A stretch of 64,000 nt of DNA from Burhinus oedicnemus. Lineage: Eukaryota; Chordata; Aves; Charadriiformes; Burhinidae. The position numbers and the translations under genes were made by a program. The notes under the pieces are model-generated. The model was not told the DNA's origin, ran no database searches, and saw only the letters and a program-made list of their open reading frames with translations. Each line of letters opens with the position of its first letter. Position 1 is the stretch's first letter. Shown here piece by piece: positions 11,701 to 24,059 of this stretch. The DNA lies in contig VFFE01007035.1 of the NCBI GenBank assembly GCA_008921705.1, positions 124,509 to 188,508 of the forward strand, written 5' to 3'.

Positions 11701-14700
11701 TGAACTCGCTCTGACTTTCTCTCAGCAGCGCTGCTGCCTTTTGCTCTACCATAAATCTCTGCACAACAGTGTGATGGTTATGCTGTCAAAATGGCCAGGA
11801 GCATCGGAAGTGGGGAAGTGAAGGACGAACCAATACTGTACTCACCCGCTGGAGGCTGGCACATGGTTAGGAGTCAAGTGGAAAGAGAGTCATTGCTCCA
11901 TGTCTTCTAAAATATTTTAAATTCAAGGTAGGGCTAGTGGTAATGATGGGGCTGATGAGTTTGGGTTTTGCTGTTGGTTTTGGTATTTTTTGCCAGATGA
12001 ATGAATCAATCTCATAGCAGGGATATCCAGGCTGCCCATGCAGTGCATGGCCAACACGGTCTAGTTCAGTATCTGCAACTGTTGTATTTATTTGCACAAT
12101 ATCTGCCAGGCTTATTGTGCTGCGTGAAAGAGATGAATAAAAGAGTCAAAGCAGGAGCTGAGTATGGTCAATGCTCTTCTGAAGCGGATTTTGTTAACAA
12201 ACATCTCCTGTTTGGCCATTTCCAAAGAGAAGATTGAACCAGTTGCACCAGAAGACAAACAGGAGCTACTGCACGAACCAAATATCCTTCACAGTTCCGG
12301 AAGCAAGAGGCACCTTGCCTGTGCTTGGTCCCTGGTGCTCAGGGCCAAGCTGAGGTCTGGCCCCATTCTCCTGCTCCCTTTTTGAGCTGCTGGGAATGAG
12401 GTGAGTCCCAGGGTCGTACCCTATGTGGGGAAGTCTTACTCCTGAAGATTAGCTCCAGAACTTCTGACAAGGACATTGGTTTGGGCCAGTGTCCTGCAGG
12501 CAGGCGCAGAGAAGCGAATCCAGTGCACCTTTATCCTGCCTGTTTATTCCCCCTTCCAGCCTTGGCTTGAGGCTGTTTAATCCTTCACATGCAGCTCTCA
12601 GACAGAAAATTCGAACAAATCACAGAAAAGTCAAATGAGACTGACTTGCAGAATGAGGGCAGACCATTTCTGAGCTCAGCTGAGATTGCTGGGGAAAGTA
12701 ACACCTTCACTGACAGATAAAGTTACAATTTGTATAATAAAAGATGTTACCTCTACCTGCAAGCCTCACCTTCTCCACCAATGCTCCACATAACACTTGG
12801 GCTCAGACCCATGAATGCCGCAAGGGTAGCTTTGTCTCTTAAAAGCCCAGGGTCTTCTCCACGGTGAAATCCTCACGTCCCTTGAGCCCCTTTACGGCAC
12901 CTGAGGCTGAGATCCCCCTGTACAGATTTATCTCTCCGTGCTGAGCCAGCATGAAGCCAATTCAGTGCTAAGTGCAATGTTTCCCCGATACGTTCTTGCA
13001 GATAGAGCAATATTATCCTGTATTAGGGAAGTGGCTGACTATGTCACTTGCGACATGCCAAAAGCCATAAGACTATATTGGTTTTCAGACTCCTGCTGTG
13101 TTGGCTTGGGCATTTTCTGTTCTCTTCTATGAGAGCACTCTGTTTTCGGCGGAAATGTCAGGATGCCAATGAGCCAATGAAAGGAATCTCCTTGGCGTTT
13201 AGCCTTTAATATTTCCTAGGCTCTTAATCCTGGGATGGGAAATCTAGTGTTGGAGAAGAGAAGTTAAAGGATGGCTGATTTTCTGTATTCATTTCCTAAA
13301 GAATATCTATCTGGTGTTTCTATGAACAGTGGCACTGGGATTTAGGTCTTGCACAATCAGTTAAACTGTCAGTGTGATGGGATCTCAGCTTGGGTATTTC
13401 TTGAGCTTACTTTCAGCAGTGTGCAAGTTGAGGAATGAATAGAAGAAAAATAAAAGCTGAATAAGACTGGTTCCAGAAGGTCTTTGGTAAACAAGTTGTG
13501 CTCTTGTGTAAGTTTGCTGAGCTGGTGGGTAGCAGAAAACAGACACAGCGCCAAAGGCAAATTCACAGCCAAGCCACTACCTTGGCACTAGCAGGAAAAT
13601 CAGATTTCCTCAGCAAGTCACTCGTCCACAGGGAATATTCTGAATAAGCCAGATCTGGCCCTTGTTTGTTCTGGAATAACTCCAGGGTAATGTCCTGGCA
13701 TCAGTGGAGTCACTCCAACTTCAAAGTCATGTAACAGGCATCTCAGTAAAGCCTGGCAGCCAATTGCCTCAGGGTGAAGTTAGGCAACTGTCACATCAAG
13801 GCTTGTTGCATGGAGGTCTGGAGCATCACCTGAGATGGATGCTGCAACTCCTAAGACACCCCACGCAAGGGATGTGGGTTGTCCAAAGGAGACTTCTGGG
13901 CTCACTGATCTGTTAACAGAGAGAACAAAAGAGAGCTTGAGTCTGGGATCTGGACTCTAACAAGATCTTGAATAACCCCTCAAGACATGAACCCCAAAAG
14001 TCCCAAAGGTGTTGTGGAGATGATGCTCTGGAGACAGCAATCTTCCTTCTTCCAGTAAGACAGACAGAGACCCTCCAGCATAAGGTCCTGCCTGAGAGCT
14101 TGACATTCACAGCAGAGACCTGGTTACAGCATTAACTGCAAATTCTCCAGCTCTCTCATTCCAACCATTCATGTCCAGCTCATTAGTCCCACAGGTAATA
14201 TTTTCTTTAAGCCCACTCTATTTTACAGGTCTGAGTGTGTTCTCCTCAAGTTACAACAGGCAACTCTTTCTTCAAGAGCTGACTTCAACGTTCACAGGAG
14301 CTGCCTAAGGACCCACAGGCACCAAAGACACGCAGTGACTGCTGTCCACTACCCTGTGGGACCCTCATCACCTGCTTTTACTTCTAGGGTCAGGCAAGTC
14401 CCCTGAACATTTCAACCACCAGCTTCCAGCGCTTGTGTGACTTCTGCTCTGGCCCATGGTTATTGCTATGAGAACATGGCCCAAAGTAAACAAAAGAAGG
14501 AGCCTTATCTATCAGAGATCAACACCAGACCTTTTCTCCATTTGCAACCGTGGGATTGCTTGGGTTTTGTTTTTTAATTTCTTTTTGCATTTCTATTGAT
14601 CTATACTTAAGCAACTGCAGGTGGATCAAAAACCAATGTGAAATGCATCCTACTCCAGCGGGTGGACTGGTTCCCAGAAACTGTATGTCTTTTGTACGAC

Positions 14701-15479
14701 CACCCACCTGCTCCCTTCTTGCTAAATTTTCCCAACAGGGAACTTTCTCATTTCCACAATGTGATCATTGTTTTCCCGTTCTCGTTCTCACTGGGTTTTG
14801 GGGGTAGGTACAAACGCTTAGATGATGTTCTGATATAAATGCTGCTTCCCACCAGAAATGGGGCTCCGAAAAATATTTAACACGCTATACCAGCAACCCT
14901 GGGAAATGCAGCTGGCCTTGGTTCTATATATTTCTCCCAAATTCCACCCTATTGTGTTATTCACAGACAAAAACATATTCCCCAAATCCCCTCCTTCAGC
15001 CTGCCAGCTCCTAAACACTGGAAACCTTAGGTGAGATGTTGGGAAAGAAAATGAAATGACTTGTCTCCTTTATGTGCCCTCGAGGTAGGGGATGTGAGCA
15101 GGGGGGGGCCATCCCAAGGGGTGAGATGTAAATGAAGGTGTTAAAAGAAAAAAAGAAGGGGAAAAAATATAAATAAGAAGAAAATAAGTCTTCTTGGTGG
15201 AACACAAATGGAGTTCTAGCTAGGTATCATTTGCCGAGGAAATTGCATTTCTGTTTGGGAATAAATGAGTGTAAAACTTGTTTGAGGCCCAGGTAATAAT
15301 AAAATGGGGGAGGAGGAAATTGAAATTTATGACTTTGCAAATGACTCCTGTAGAAAAGAGAGACGCACAGCAGAGGTGTCTTTTTATCCCGCTCCCTCTT
15401 CTTCCCTCCCTCCTCGTTTTCTCTTCTTCCCGCAGATGAGGAGGACAGGTCTGCAATAAAACAGGTCTAAGCTTTGCCG
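5794..15479. other. Non-coding stretch
   Basis: Nearly 10 kb without a supportable exon. The open frames (60-116 codons) overlap in several frames and lack domains. It holds short A- or T-rich runs (for example 13 T at 6991-7003, A-rich at about 7832-7870 and 8568-8600), the AT-rich candidate element at 7900-8110, and otherwise unremarkable sequence. I recognise no CR1 or LTR here, though old, diverged copies could be missed. Confidence 0.55.
7900..8110. promoter_or_regulatory. Candidate conserved element with POU octamer
   Basis: A perfect octamer, ATGCAAAT, lies at 7981-7988 and is flanked directly by homeodomain cores (TAATGAT to its left, ATTAA to its right), making a compact POU/homeodomain-like composite. 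TCTAATGAG, CATATTAAG and AATAAATACGG words follow within 100 bp. No repeat or open frame explains the block. Octamer proteins (POU family) bind this core. That this site is used is inference. Confidence 0.3.
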
Positions 15480-15955
15480 GCCCGGAGATGCTGCGGGGGG
15501 AGGCGGAGGGGGGGGAGCGGGGGGCGAGGGGACATTAGCACTTGCTGTAACGTTGTCAGTGCCGATGTAAATGGACGTGCTACATAGTCAACAAGACACA
15601 CTTGGCTGCCTGCAAGTGGGAAGTACTTAAATCTTGGCACTGATAAATGGAATATTTTTAAGGGAGCTAATCAGTGAAAATGGGGTTTCATCAGGCACTG
15701 ACATGTCTCGCTTGCTTCAGCGAGTCCAAGAGAGAAAAATGATTGCGCGGCGCGGTCCGGAGCCAGCCGGAGATGGGGAGCGAGAGAAAGGGAGGTGGGA
15801 GGCGGCAGCCAAGGATGCTCGCGGGGTACGAGTCGGGGGGACCGGGGCCGGCGGCACCCCCGCCTCTGCGCACCCCCGGCCCCCCGGGGCGCCCGCTCCG
15901 CCCGGGCGTGATGGATGGCCTGGCGCAGAACGGGCTCGGTGCAAATCCCCAATCT
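15480..15955. promoter_or_regulatory. Orphan CpG-rich patch with G-run cluster
   Basis: Two very GC- and CpG-rich blocks (about 15480-15535 and 15745-15955) flank an AT-moderate core containing TCTTGGCACTGATAAATGG and AAGGGAGCTAATCAGTG. The sequence stands out sharply from its AT-rich neighbours and resembles a CpG island. Several long overlapping open frames on both strands (up to 183 codons) come from the high GC content and carry no domain. It could be the promoter of an unannotated non-coding RNA, or a CpG-rich enhancer of a distant gene. The sequence does not decide between them. Confidence 0.4.
15495..15531 (+). other. Potential G-quadruplex
   Basis: Four guanine runs of 6, 8, 6 and 4 bases (15495-15500, 15508-15515, 15519-15524, 15528-15531) lie within 37 bp, with linkers of 3 to 7 bases. 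This satisfies the usual four-run rule for an intramolecular G-quadruplex on the plus strand. The complement is a matching C-rich run. Confidence 0.7.
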
Positions 15956-18558
15956 GCAGCCTGCTGGGCTCAGTTGGATCAGCAGCAGGCTAGCTGGTAT
16001 TTCTGGATAAACACTAATAAATCTTCCTTTCCTTCCCAGCAAGTGGTGCTTCCCCTGCCTCCCCCGGCCCCCCGTCTTTCCTCCTCTCCCGCTGGTGCGA
16101 AGGGAGAGGGAGGAGAGATGAATTTGGGGTGCAGGGAGCTCGACGGGGAATGGGGATGGAAGCCAAGCCCTGAGACAAACAGAGATCTGGCTGGGGAAAA
16201 CCCCTAAACTATGGGCTTGCAAAACCTCCCACTGGCCCTGCTACCTCCAGTTCTGCTGCTGGCTGATGGGTGAGTGGGGACAAGTCAGTCCCGTTCTTCT
16301 GCCTCAGTTTCCCCTCTCTGGAGTCATGATGGTCGTCCCTTTCCCCACAGCCCCCAAAGCCTGGGTGAGCTGTGGGTGCAAAGGGGCTCCCAGGAGTTGG
16401 GTTTGGCCCCTAGCCTCTGGGGAGGGAGGTGGGACAGGGTGCAGGGGGTTGTGTTCCGCATTTTCAGCTCAGAGCATCACAGTGGTTCTTGTCTTTGGCT
16501 CCATGGGTGTGCTGGGGGCTAGCTGAGAGCCACGTGGGCTAGTGTATATCCCCATTGGTGTGCCCTGCAACACAACCCCTGTACCCAGCAGATCAGCCCA
16601 GCCATCGGCTCACCCCACTGGCTTGGGAGCTTGGGCAACAGGGAGACAAAACAGTCTGGGAAAAAGGGCTCTGACCTGCCTCTGTCTCCTGAGCCAGACT
16701 CTGACATCCACAACCCCCTGGGGGTTCCCACAGGACTCAGCAGGTGGGTGACCACAAGATCCCATCAGGACAAGGCAGAGTTTTGACCTACTTCAGCCAA
16801 AATCCAGCAGCTGAAGCTGTCCCTGTTACCAGCCTACCTATAAGTGACCTCAAAATCCCCTGTAAACCAAAATACACTCAGTAGGAGCTGCAGCTCCTGC
16901 AGTGTTCTCGCTCTGCGTCAGTGAGGGACATACCAGGATTTGTTCTCACCTGAAAGGAAAGGTCCGTGCGTGTGAAAATTATCACTGAATGTAATTGTTC
17001 CAACAGGCTAGCAGAGGGAAGAAATACATAAATTAAAAGATGGGGGAAAAAAAAGAAAGCCTGGTGCTTACATCCCTAAGTCATAAAGGTTCAAAGCAGG
17101 ATTCCCTCAGTAATCAGGAAATGAAAATGTCCTTCAATTACGGAGCATTTTAAGACATGATTATTTCATGTGCATGCTATTAAGAAAATGACAGTGGAAA
17201 ATTCATCATGAAATAAATTAATACTTAAACATTTTTAAAAGGCTCCCTGGTGTATTCTTACCCTCCTCCCCTTCTGACACAATAATGTGTTGTTTCTAAA
17301 GAAAATTTTATTGGACTAAAGATGATAAAATACACAATGAAAAAAACATTTGGAAAGCAAATTCATAACTACTTTTTTTAAAGGAGGCAGCTTAGCTGAA
17401 AATATGTAAAAAACACAAGGACAATTTATTATTTTCTGCTAGTGGAAAAGAGGGGTTTTTTCCTTCATAAAGTCAAGCATGCTGGTGTTTGAATAATAGC
17501 CTCCCAAATTCATACAAACCCAACAATTCAGGCTATATTTGCTTTCTTTTATTCTATATCTGTCCACCCTGCCAATGCAGCATACCGCTACATGTCACAT
17601 TAGAGCATGAATTTATCACCACCGTGGCAAAAGCTGATATTCACTGAAAAATGCAGATAGCTACAAGAAGTGTTTGATTTGATCTGATTCCAAAGTGAAT
17701 TTGGTGCTGGGGAGAGATATAACAATGTGGCACCGGAGACCTGAGCTCTCCAAACGGGTCTGTTCCAGAGACTGCTGAAGCAAATACATTTTTTTCATGG
17801 ATTTCAATGGAGTTTGGCTTAGGAGGTCCCTTGCAGGAGCCACATGGTAATGGGCTTGTTTACCTCTTGGCTGAGCCTTGCTGGGATGGTTGGAGATTGC
17901 CGTACCCAAATGTGCACCCCAGCCCAGCAGCACAATGACATCTGTACCCATACAGCAGACCCTCAACCAGCTCAGAGCCTGGTGCCTGGTGCAAACCAGC
18001 AAGCTATGCTGAAACAAGGGTGAGGTGAGGTTCAGGAGCTTTAAGTTGAGGTGGGAACCTTGTGAAGACTCTGTAGGTCTGCCATGAGGACATTGCACTC
18101 CTATCCTGAAACGAGAAAACAGGTTTTATGTAGGAGGCTTGACCGTGCAACCTGCCCTTGTTGGTCTTTAATGTGAATTTGACACTCTGGGCTTGTGGGT
18201 GCAGTCCGCAAGGGCAAGCGGAAATTTGTTCCTGTAATGGGAACACCACTGTTGGGAGACCCTGTCAAAGCCAAAGACAGGGACAGGCAAACCTTGCAGC
18301 TCTTTGGGACATGGGAAAATTCCCTGGAGGTTCCCAGGAAAAATGAACTTCCACCCCGTTGCACCCCAGCAGAGTCCTACACAGCCAGGACATGTTTTTG
18401 TAGGACACCACGCAAGATCCTACCTTGAATGTTATCTTAGTTGGTAGCCAGCTGAAAATAAAAACCAATGCAAACTCAGCAGTGAAATGAGTGCTGGTGC
18501 CCAGATCTCCTGCTTAGAGCATGCAGGGAAACCTTGATTTGAACGGACAGGCACATCT
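15956..18558. other. Non-coding stretch
   Basis: No supportable exon. The left part (to about 16800) is moderately GC-rich with overlapping frames on both strands. From about 16960 to 17640 it turns AT-rich, with ATTAATAC, TTATTTCATG and CAATTACGG words, resembling other candidate regulatory blocks. I could not identify repeats. Confidence 0.5.
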
Positions 18559-18633
18559 GTTGGACTTGATGGGAGCTGGACTTGATGATCCATATGGGTG
18601 CCTTCCAACGAGATATTCTATGATTCTGTGATT
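18559..18633 (+). mobile_element. CR1 LINE 3' terminal fragment
   Basis: The words TGGACTTGATGATCC and GGTGCCTTCCAACG, followed by ATATTCTATGATTCTGTGATT, are the plus-strand 3' end of a CR1 element with its terminal octamer repeats. Only about 75 bp remain. The word TGGACTTGAT occurs twice (18561-18570 and 18577-18586), so there is a small internal duplication or a mosaic of two fragments. Confidence 0.88.
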
Positions 18634-19047
18634 ACAAGCCTGTTCTGCCACTGCACTTTTGTATTTGACCTGTATTATATGGTTGTGGAGTATCTATTTT
18701 TCTGTTCCATGGCTCATGTTTTGGGGGGGGGACTATAATTCATGAGGGGTGCCTGCCTAGATAACTCACAAGTGGGACATACGTGGCCGTCTCTTACTGA
18801 AGTACATTTTGTTGCTAATGTGTATTATATTTGTACCATGCCAGAGGGGGTGTCTGCAGGTCTAAAAATGTTGGTTATACCTACAGCTACTCATGTTATT
18901 AGTATAGTTGTAGATATTATATGATTTATAGATGTGTTTTTATTTCCCACTGGTATGGTATAAATATATTTATTTCACAAAAGTGGCCAATAAATTTCCC
19001 TTATGAATCCTGTTATCTGCACCATTAACCATTGATCATTTTTATGA

Positions 19048-19093
19048 GGTCACAACTTAAGGTGTACATGAATTTACACCTTAATTTGTGACC
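19048..19093. repeat. Near-perfect inverted repeat (19-bp stem)
   Basis: The left arm GGTCACAACTTAAGGTGTA (19048-19066) pairs with 19075-19093 over 19 positions, with one C-T mismatch at 19056/19085 and an 8-nt loop (CATGAATT). Nested in the arms are inverted half-sites: AGGTCA/TGACC at the outside (nuclear-receptor type) and AAGGTGT/ACACCTT at the inside (T-box type). It may be a dimeric protein site, a remnant of a palindromic repeat, or a hairpin in an RNA. The structure is seen directly; the function is unknown. Confidence 0.85.
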
Positions 19094-19239
19094 CTTTCCA
19101 AAATAATACATAGCCACTTCTGAACTATTCACCTCACAAGAGGCACTGCTCATTTTTGCTGCTTCCCATTGCACTCAACATTTGTTTCTCATCAGATAAT
19201 GTCCTAGCATCACGTCCCATTCAGCTGTTTCATCTTCTC

Positions 19240-19263
19240 AACACACACACACACACACACACA
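19240..19263. repeat. (CA)n microsatellite
   Basis: Twelve uninterrupted AC/CA dinucleotides. Simple repeat in non-coding sequence. Confidence 0.95.
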
Positions 19264-22200
19264 AAGGGGATAAAACATTAATGACAGAAAACTTTCCTGG
19301 ACCCAATTCATTCTTTATGGCATTCTGGAATTCAAACAACAGACTAAGATGACAAAACAGCACTAAATAAACCCAAAGACAGGCTTTAGCCTTCCTGCTA
19401 AAAAGACCAAGACTTCCTAACAGCAGCCAAAGAAGAATAGGAATGTCAGAAATTCAGATATTCCCAAGTAGCCCTGTCTATTTTCTTACTTTTCATTGTT
19501 TTATAAATGATCTTTCAGATGTTAGGCAGCATGACAACAATTTTCTCTCTTTGTCCCTCATCAGTTTGCTCTTTGATTTATTCAAAATATGTAAGCACTG
19601 AATTTTCATTTGTTAGCAGATTCCCGTGTGCTTGTGTTTTAGGGTGAGGAGTGTGGCTGAAAGCCCTGGGTTAAATGCAATATTCCCATGTTCTGCTGGT
19701 GGCCTTCACTTTTGGCCTTCTCTTTCTCCACCTCTTCACAGGGTGACATAGTGCTTTATATCCACTTAGTGGCTATCTCCAAGTGATTGATTTTCAGGTC
19801 ACCTTTTCAACTCTGATCTGCCACTGGTGGGTTTTGGTTGTTCACTGCTTTCTCTGGTGGCAGCTAGTCACAGTGTTGTGTTGTTGTCCATCTGCCATGT
19901 GCCCAATATGACCAAAGTAGTACTCCCTGTTTCACCCCAGACCTGACCTTTCAGCAAGCTCTCTTCTCCGTCGTCACAAGCAATGACTCATTCTTCATAC
20001 CTCAAGCAAATCTTTTCCTCCTTCCTTTCCTGCTCCATTGCCATATACACTTCTCACTTAACCCCCCTTCATCCTGGCATCCTTCATGCTGGTCTATGCC
20101 CAGCCACCTGCTCACCTTGACAAACATCCTAGGTCTACCCCATGTATGTCCATTTTGTCTCTAGTTGAGTGCTCTTCACCTCTCTTATGTCAGCCAAGCA
20201 AGCTCTCACTCATAGGTTTGGCAAGTCCATCCCTTCTACTAGAAGTTGCCTGAGGAGAGTATCTAAATTCTTGTTTGGCAAGGCTGTGGGCACTATACTA
20301 CAAGCAATCCCAAAAAAGCACCAGAGTTCCAGCACGTTCCTGGAGCTATACACTGATGATCCTGTACACACTTTGTATGATGGACAGCTGTGCATCATGT
20401 TTATAGACATGTCAGACACGGTGTCCTCAATCAATGGAAATGCAACCCTTAATGGCTTTGGCTGAAGAGAGGTGATAGCTTCAGATCCTACCTCCACCAT
20501 CTGTTGCCCTCTACTCAGCCAACCTGTGTGTTCACCTTACACTTGCTGCCCACCTTGGCCACAGACATCTCATCAAATGCTGCAGCAAAGTGCACGACTC
20601 CCTTGAACCACCAATGGACATGGCACCCACCGCGTTGCCCAATGTCATGTATTGCTGTCCAGAGAGGAAATATAGGAAAGCTTTCACGTCCCGCAGATCC
20701 AGGCTGGGATGTCAAGTGATCAGGAGTCTCACAACCCTTTGAAACCAGAGGTAGGGGAGAACCTGAAAACCTCTGATGCTAAATGTGTGCTGCAACAGAG
20801 AGATCAGTCTTAGGTTAAACAACATGCTCAGCATGAGCCAGAACCCTCCTTCCCCACGCTCCCTCCGCAGCGCTCTCTTCACCCGGAGTTTGGCTGCACA
20901 GACTTTTTATTTGCACATAGTTGTCCTTAAAAATAATAAGTGACTATTTGCCTGTTCAAAGCCAGAAACAAGTTGACCAATTGCTGCTGTGTTTTACTTC
21001 AGGGTATCCATCTAAAGGCAGAGAGAGAGAATCAGTCTATAATGGTTTGCCTGGCTCGAAAACTCCATTTTGGGCCGCGGAGAGTCATATTTCAGAGAGT
21101 ATTGATCACAGTGCAGTTTGTGTTTCCTCACGTCCATGATCCTGTTTGCAGCCCTGTAAAATAATAACAGTACTCATGTCAGTAAGGTAATTACCATTGA
21201 TCTAACACACTGTGACAAATTTTTCAGTCATGCCACTTGATTCATACTTAAAGTTATGGCACTGCTGACTGCTCCTTAAATAATTGAAGGATGCCCTTTG
21301 TAAATCAGCACACTCTTACCAAAAAGTGGCAGTTTCTTCTTTGTTCCAGGCCTTGTTTCTTAGCTTCATCAGGGATTTCAAAATTAAACAGACAGCTTTC
21401 CGCAGCCCACATAGTTCACACTTGGAGCAAATATCATTTGAGCTGGCAAATCACTTATGACACCTTTGTTCAAGGAAAGCAGAAAAAAAAGAAGAAGAAA
21501 AAGGTTAAACTACAGGGAAGATCAGGGTCTCTGTGGTGGTGGTGTTTGCTAGCAGGTGGTAACAACAAGAAAAACAAAACCAAATTTGGTTAATTTCAAA
21601 ACATCCATGAAAGCATTCATCATCTTCTTGTGGCTGGGGTTACTGAAGGCCAAAGAAGAGCAATGAGCAGGCCCACATCAGCAGGGAGGACAGGCCTGGT
21701 CCCTGACCTACTGACTGCCCACGCGGGAGATCTTTGTGGCCTCTATTCCAAGAAATTGCTTAGGGATCTGCACCTTCACGGCATGAACCTCAAACATACC
21801 AGAGAAGGCACCACAGCTTCCTGGGCTGGGCTTTCCAGGATAGTGCCCCTAGGAAATATTTGAGTCTCTGTCATGCCTTGTAATATGAACATTAAATACT
21901 ACTGCTGATTCTTGAAGTGCCTTTGGGAAATGGTAGCACTACTAGGCAAATAATCGAGGGGAAGATGGTTTTGGGTGGTGAGACCCATTGGCAGCTAACC
22001 ATAAACCAGCGTCCCGCCCTAGTGAAGTATGCACATACATCAAGGTGAGCTTGGATCAACTCACCACAGCCTCCTTGGTTGTCAAGAAAGACTAGAAATT
22101 AGTTTAAACTGGGCATCAAACACCACAAAGAAAGAATTTCTCATTGACACTGATGGGTAGAAGTCTACTCTGGTCCTGAAGTACCTTCTGGAAGAGCCTC

Positions 22201-22584
22201 TGTCCTTTTCTATGAAATCTGGAGACAATACAGGGAGATCACCTGGTTGCTTTTTGAGGATTCCCTTCAGCTGAGCAATCCATAAGAGACAAACATGCTG
22301 GTGGAGCAGTCAATAAAGTCATCATCTTCCATGTCCTGGGAGACTGTCCCCAGCTGCTAGACCTTTTCTTCTCACCTTTTCCTATCTAAAGACCCTCATT
22401 TGCAATGTATAGAAGACAATGCAGTTGTTAACACAGGGGTTTGCAGCTAAGGTTCAAAAAAAAACAAGGAAAGACCAAATCATACAGCTACAAGCCATGT
22501 ATCATCTCTATGGCTCGACCACAATGTCCGTGAAGTCCCTCTACGGCAAACTTCAAATTTTGTCCCCCTGGGCAGGGAATCATG

Positions 22585-22620
22585 GCTATAGACACCTCCA
22601 TTGCTATAGACACCTCCATT
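22585..22620. repeat. 18-bp tandem duplication
   Basis: The unit GCTATAGACACCTCCATT occurs twice head to tail (22585-22602 and 22603-22620) with no mismatch, and the next two bases also continue the unit. A recent local duplication in non-coding sequence. Confidence 0.9.
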
Positions 22621-23129
22621 GCGCTTGATTCTAGGACCAATGTAGCAGATAAATGACCTGCCACTTGGCATGAGGCTTGGTGGCTCTCACGGGACTCCCG
22701 TGCTTGGGGAGCGTGCAGATCTGCAGCAGCTATCACGGTATTATAGGCTTTGGAGAACAAATTGAATGAACTGTCCTTCAAGAGAGCCTCAAGCCTGCCT
22801 CTTCGGCATTGTTGGGACATACAAAGCAATGGCTCCAGCTTTGATCCACTCTGCTACCTGTAAAGAGTCCTCTTTTGTGGGCATTCTTGTACCTGCTTGA
22901 GATGAGGCCAGAACAAACAGAGAGCACCTTAAAGGAGCTTACTAAATAAGTCTGGGATTGAGTGAACAGCATATTCGAGGGGTCAAATTTAATTCCTTCC
23001 TTCCTTTTGTATTCAGATTAGAGGCCAGGGTAGATTTGTGGAAACCAGGACTCCTCAGCTAATGCTGCTTTTGCACTTAACCTGCAATTTACCTGTCAGT
23101 AACAAATACATTAAAGGCCAGCTAAGCTC

Positions 23130-23600
23130 TTCAAACTTCCAAACAATTTACCGCACCATCAGATGAGCTCTTTAGCATCCAAAAGCACAACAGCTTGTTC
23201 ATGTCTAAGAAAAACATCTGCTGCTTAAAGAAATCCTCCTCAAAAATGCATCTGGTAAAATAAATGTGCATATTTAAAGAAACGACATGTTTTAAGTCAA
23301 TCAAACACCTCAAAAATAACAATAAAAAGCCTTCCAAAGAGACTACTTGCCAGTGATGTATTGGCTTGGTTAAGAAGAGCTGTGTTTTCAGAGACTCCTA
23401 AATTCCTCAACTCAAGTGCTGAGTGGAGGTTTATTAAGTGACCTGTCTGGATGTATATCAGCCTTGTCCCTAGTGGGGGTCCTATGTTAAATTCCATCAT
23501 TAAAACCTATTACCGAGCTATCAAAACCCGCTGTAATTCCGTCTAATGACCTCATTTCCCTAAGCGTAACTCAACGCAAGGTTTGCTGATGTGGTGTTAC
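23130..23600. promoter_or_regulatory. Candidate conserved non-coding element
   Basis: Repeat-free, moderately AT-rich sequence with many distinct short words and no low-complexity runs: AAACAATTTACCGCACC, AATGCATCTGGTAAAATAAATG, CTGTAATTCCGTCTAATGACC. Isolated CpGs kept in AT-rich sequence are typical of conserved enhancers. Inference from composition only. Confidence 0.22.
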
Positions 23601-24059
23601 CTCTTGGTGGGCCACAGCCCCTTAGCAGAGCAGGGGGTGGGGGGGAAGAGAGGGAGAAATCAATGTCTGCGGAGATGACAAGGCACATGGCCAGTGACTG
23701 GGGACCAAGAAACTATCCAATATCCCATTTCCTATCCAGTCTATTAGCAGCTGAAGTCAGCCAGGGCTCCGGGTTTGATTGAAGGCTGAGCTGAGACCAG
23801 ATAGAGGAGAGGAAGCCCAGGCAATATGGCCACCAGACGCGCCTCCGTTCCAGCCAGCTGAAATCACGTCTAAAAGTCGGTGTATATAAAAATGGATTAT
23901 TGCATTAAAAGTTCAAAATGTTCTTTTTATTTTATTTTAATTTTTTTTTTCTTGCCTTGCTTGGATTAAGGGGTGGACACAAGGAAAAAGGGGGGAAAAA
24001 AACAAAACCTTTTCCCTTCTCCCCCCCTCAATCCCCCTTCCACACACACCTCTACTTGC

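Noticed and set aside
15671..16222. Long overlapping frames on both strands in the 15.5-16.2 kb GC-rich patch
   Set aside because: Low-complexity Pro/Gly/Arg/Ala composition; explained by GC content.
20169..20715. Frames of about 100 codons on both strands, considered as an old pseudogene
   Set aside because: No family recognised, no poly-A tail or flanking duplication seen.
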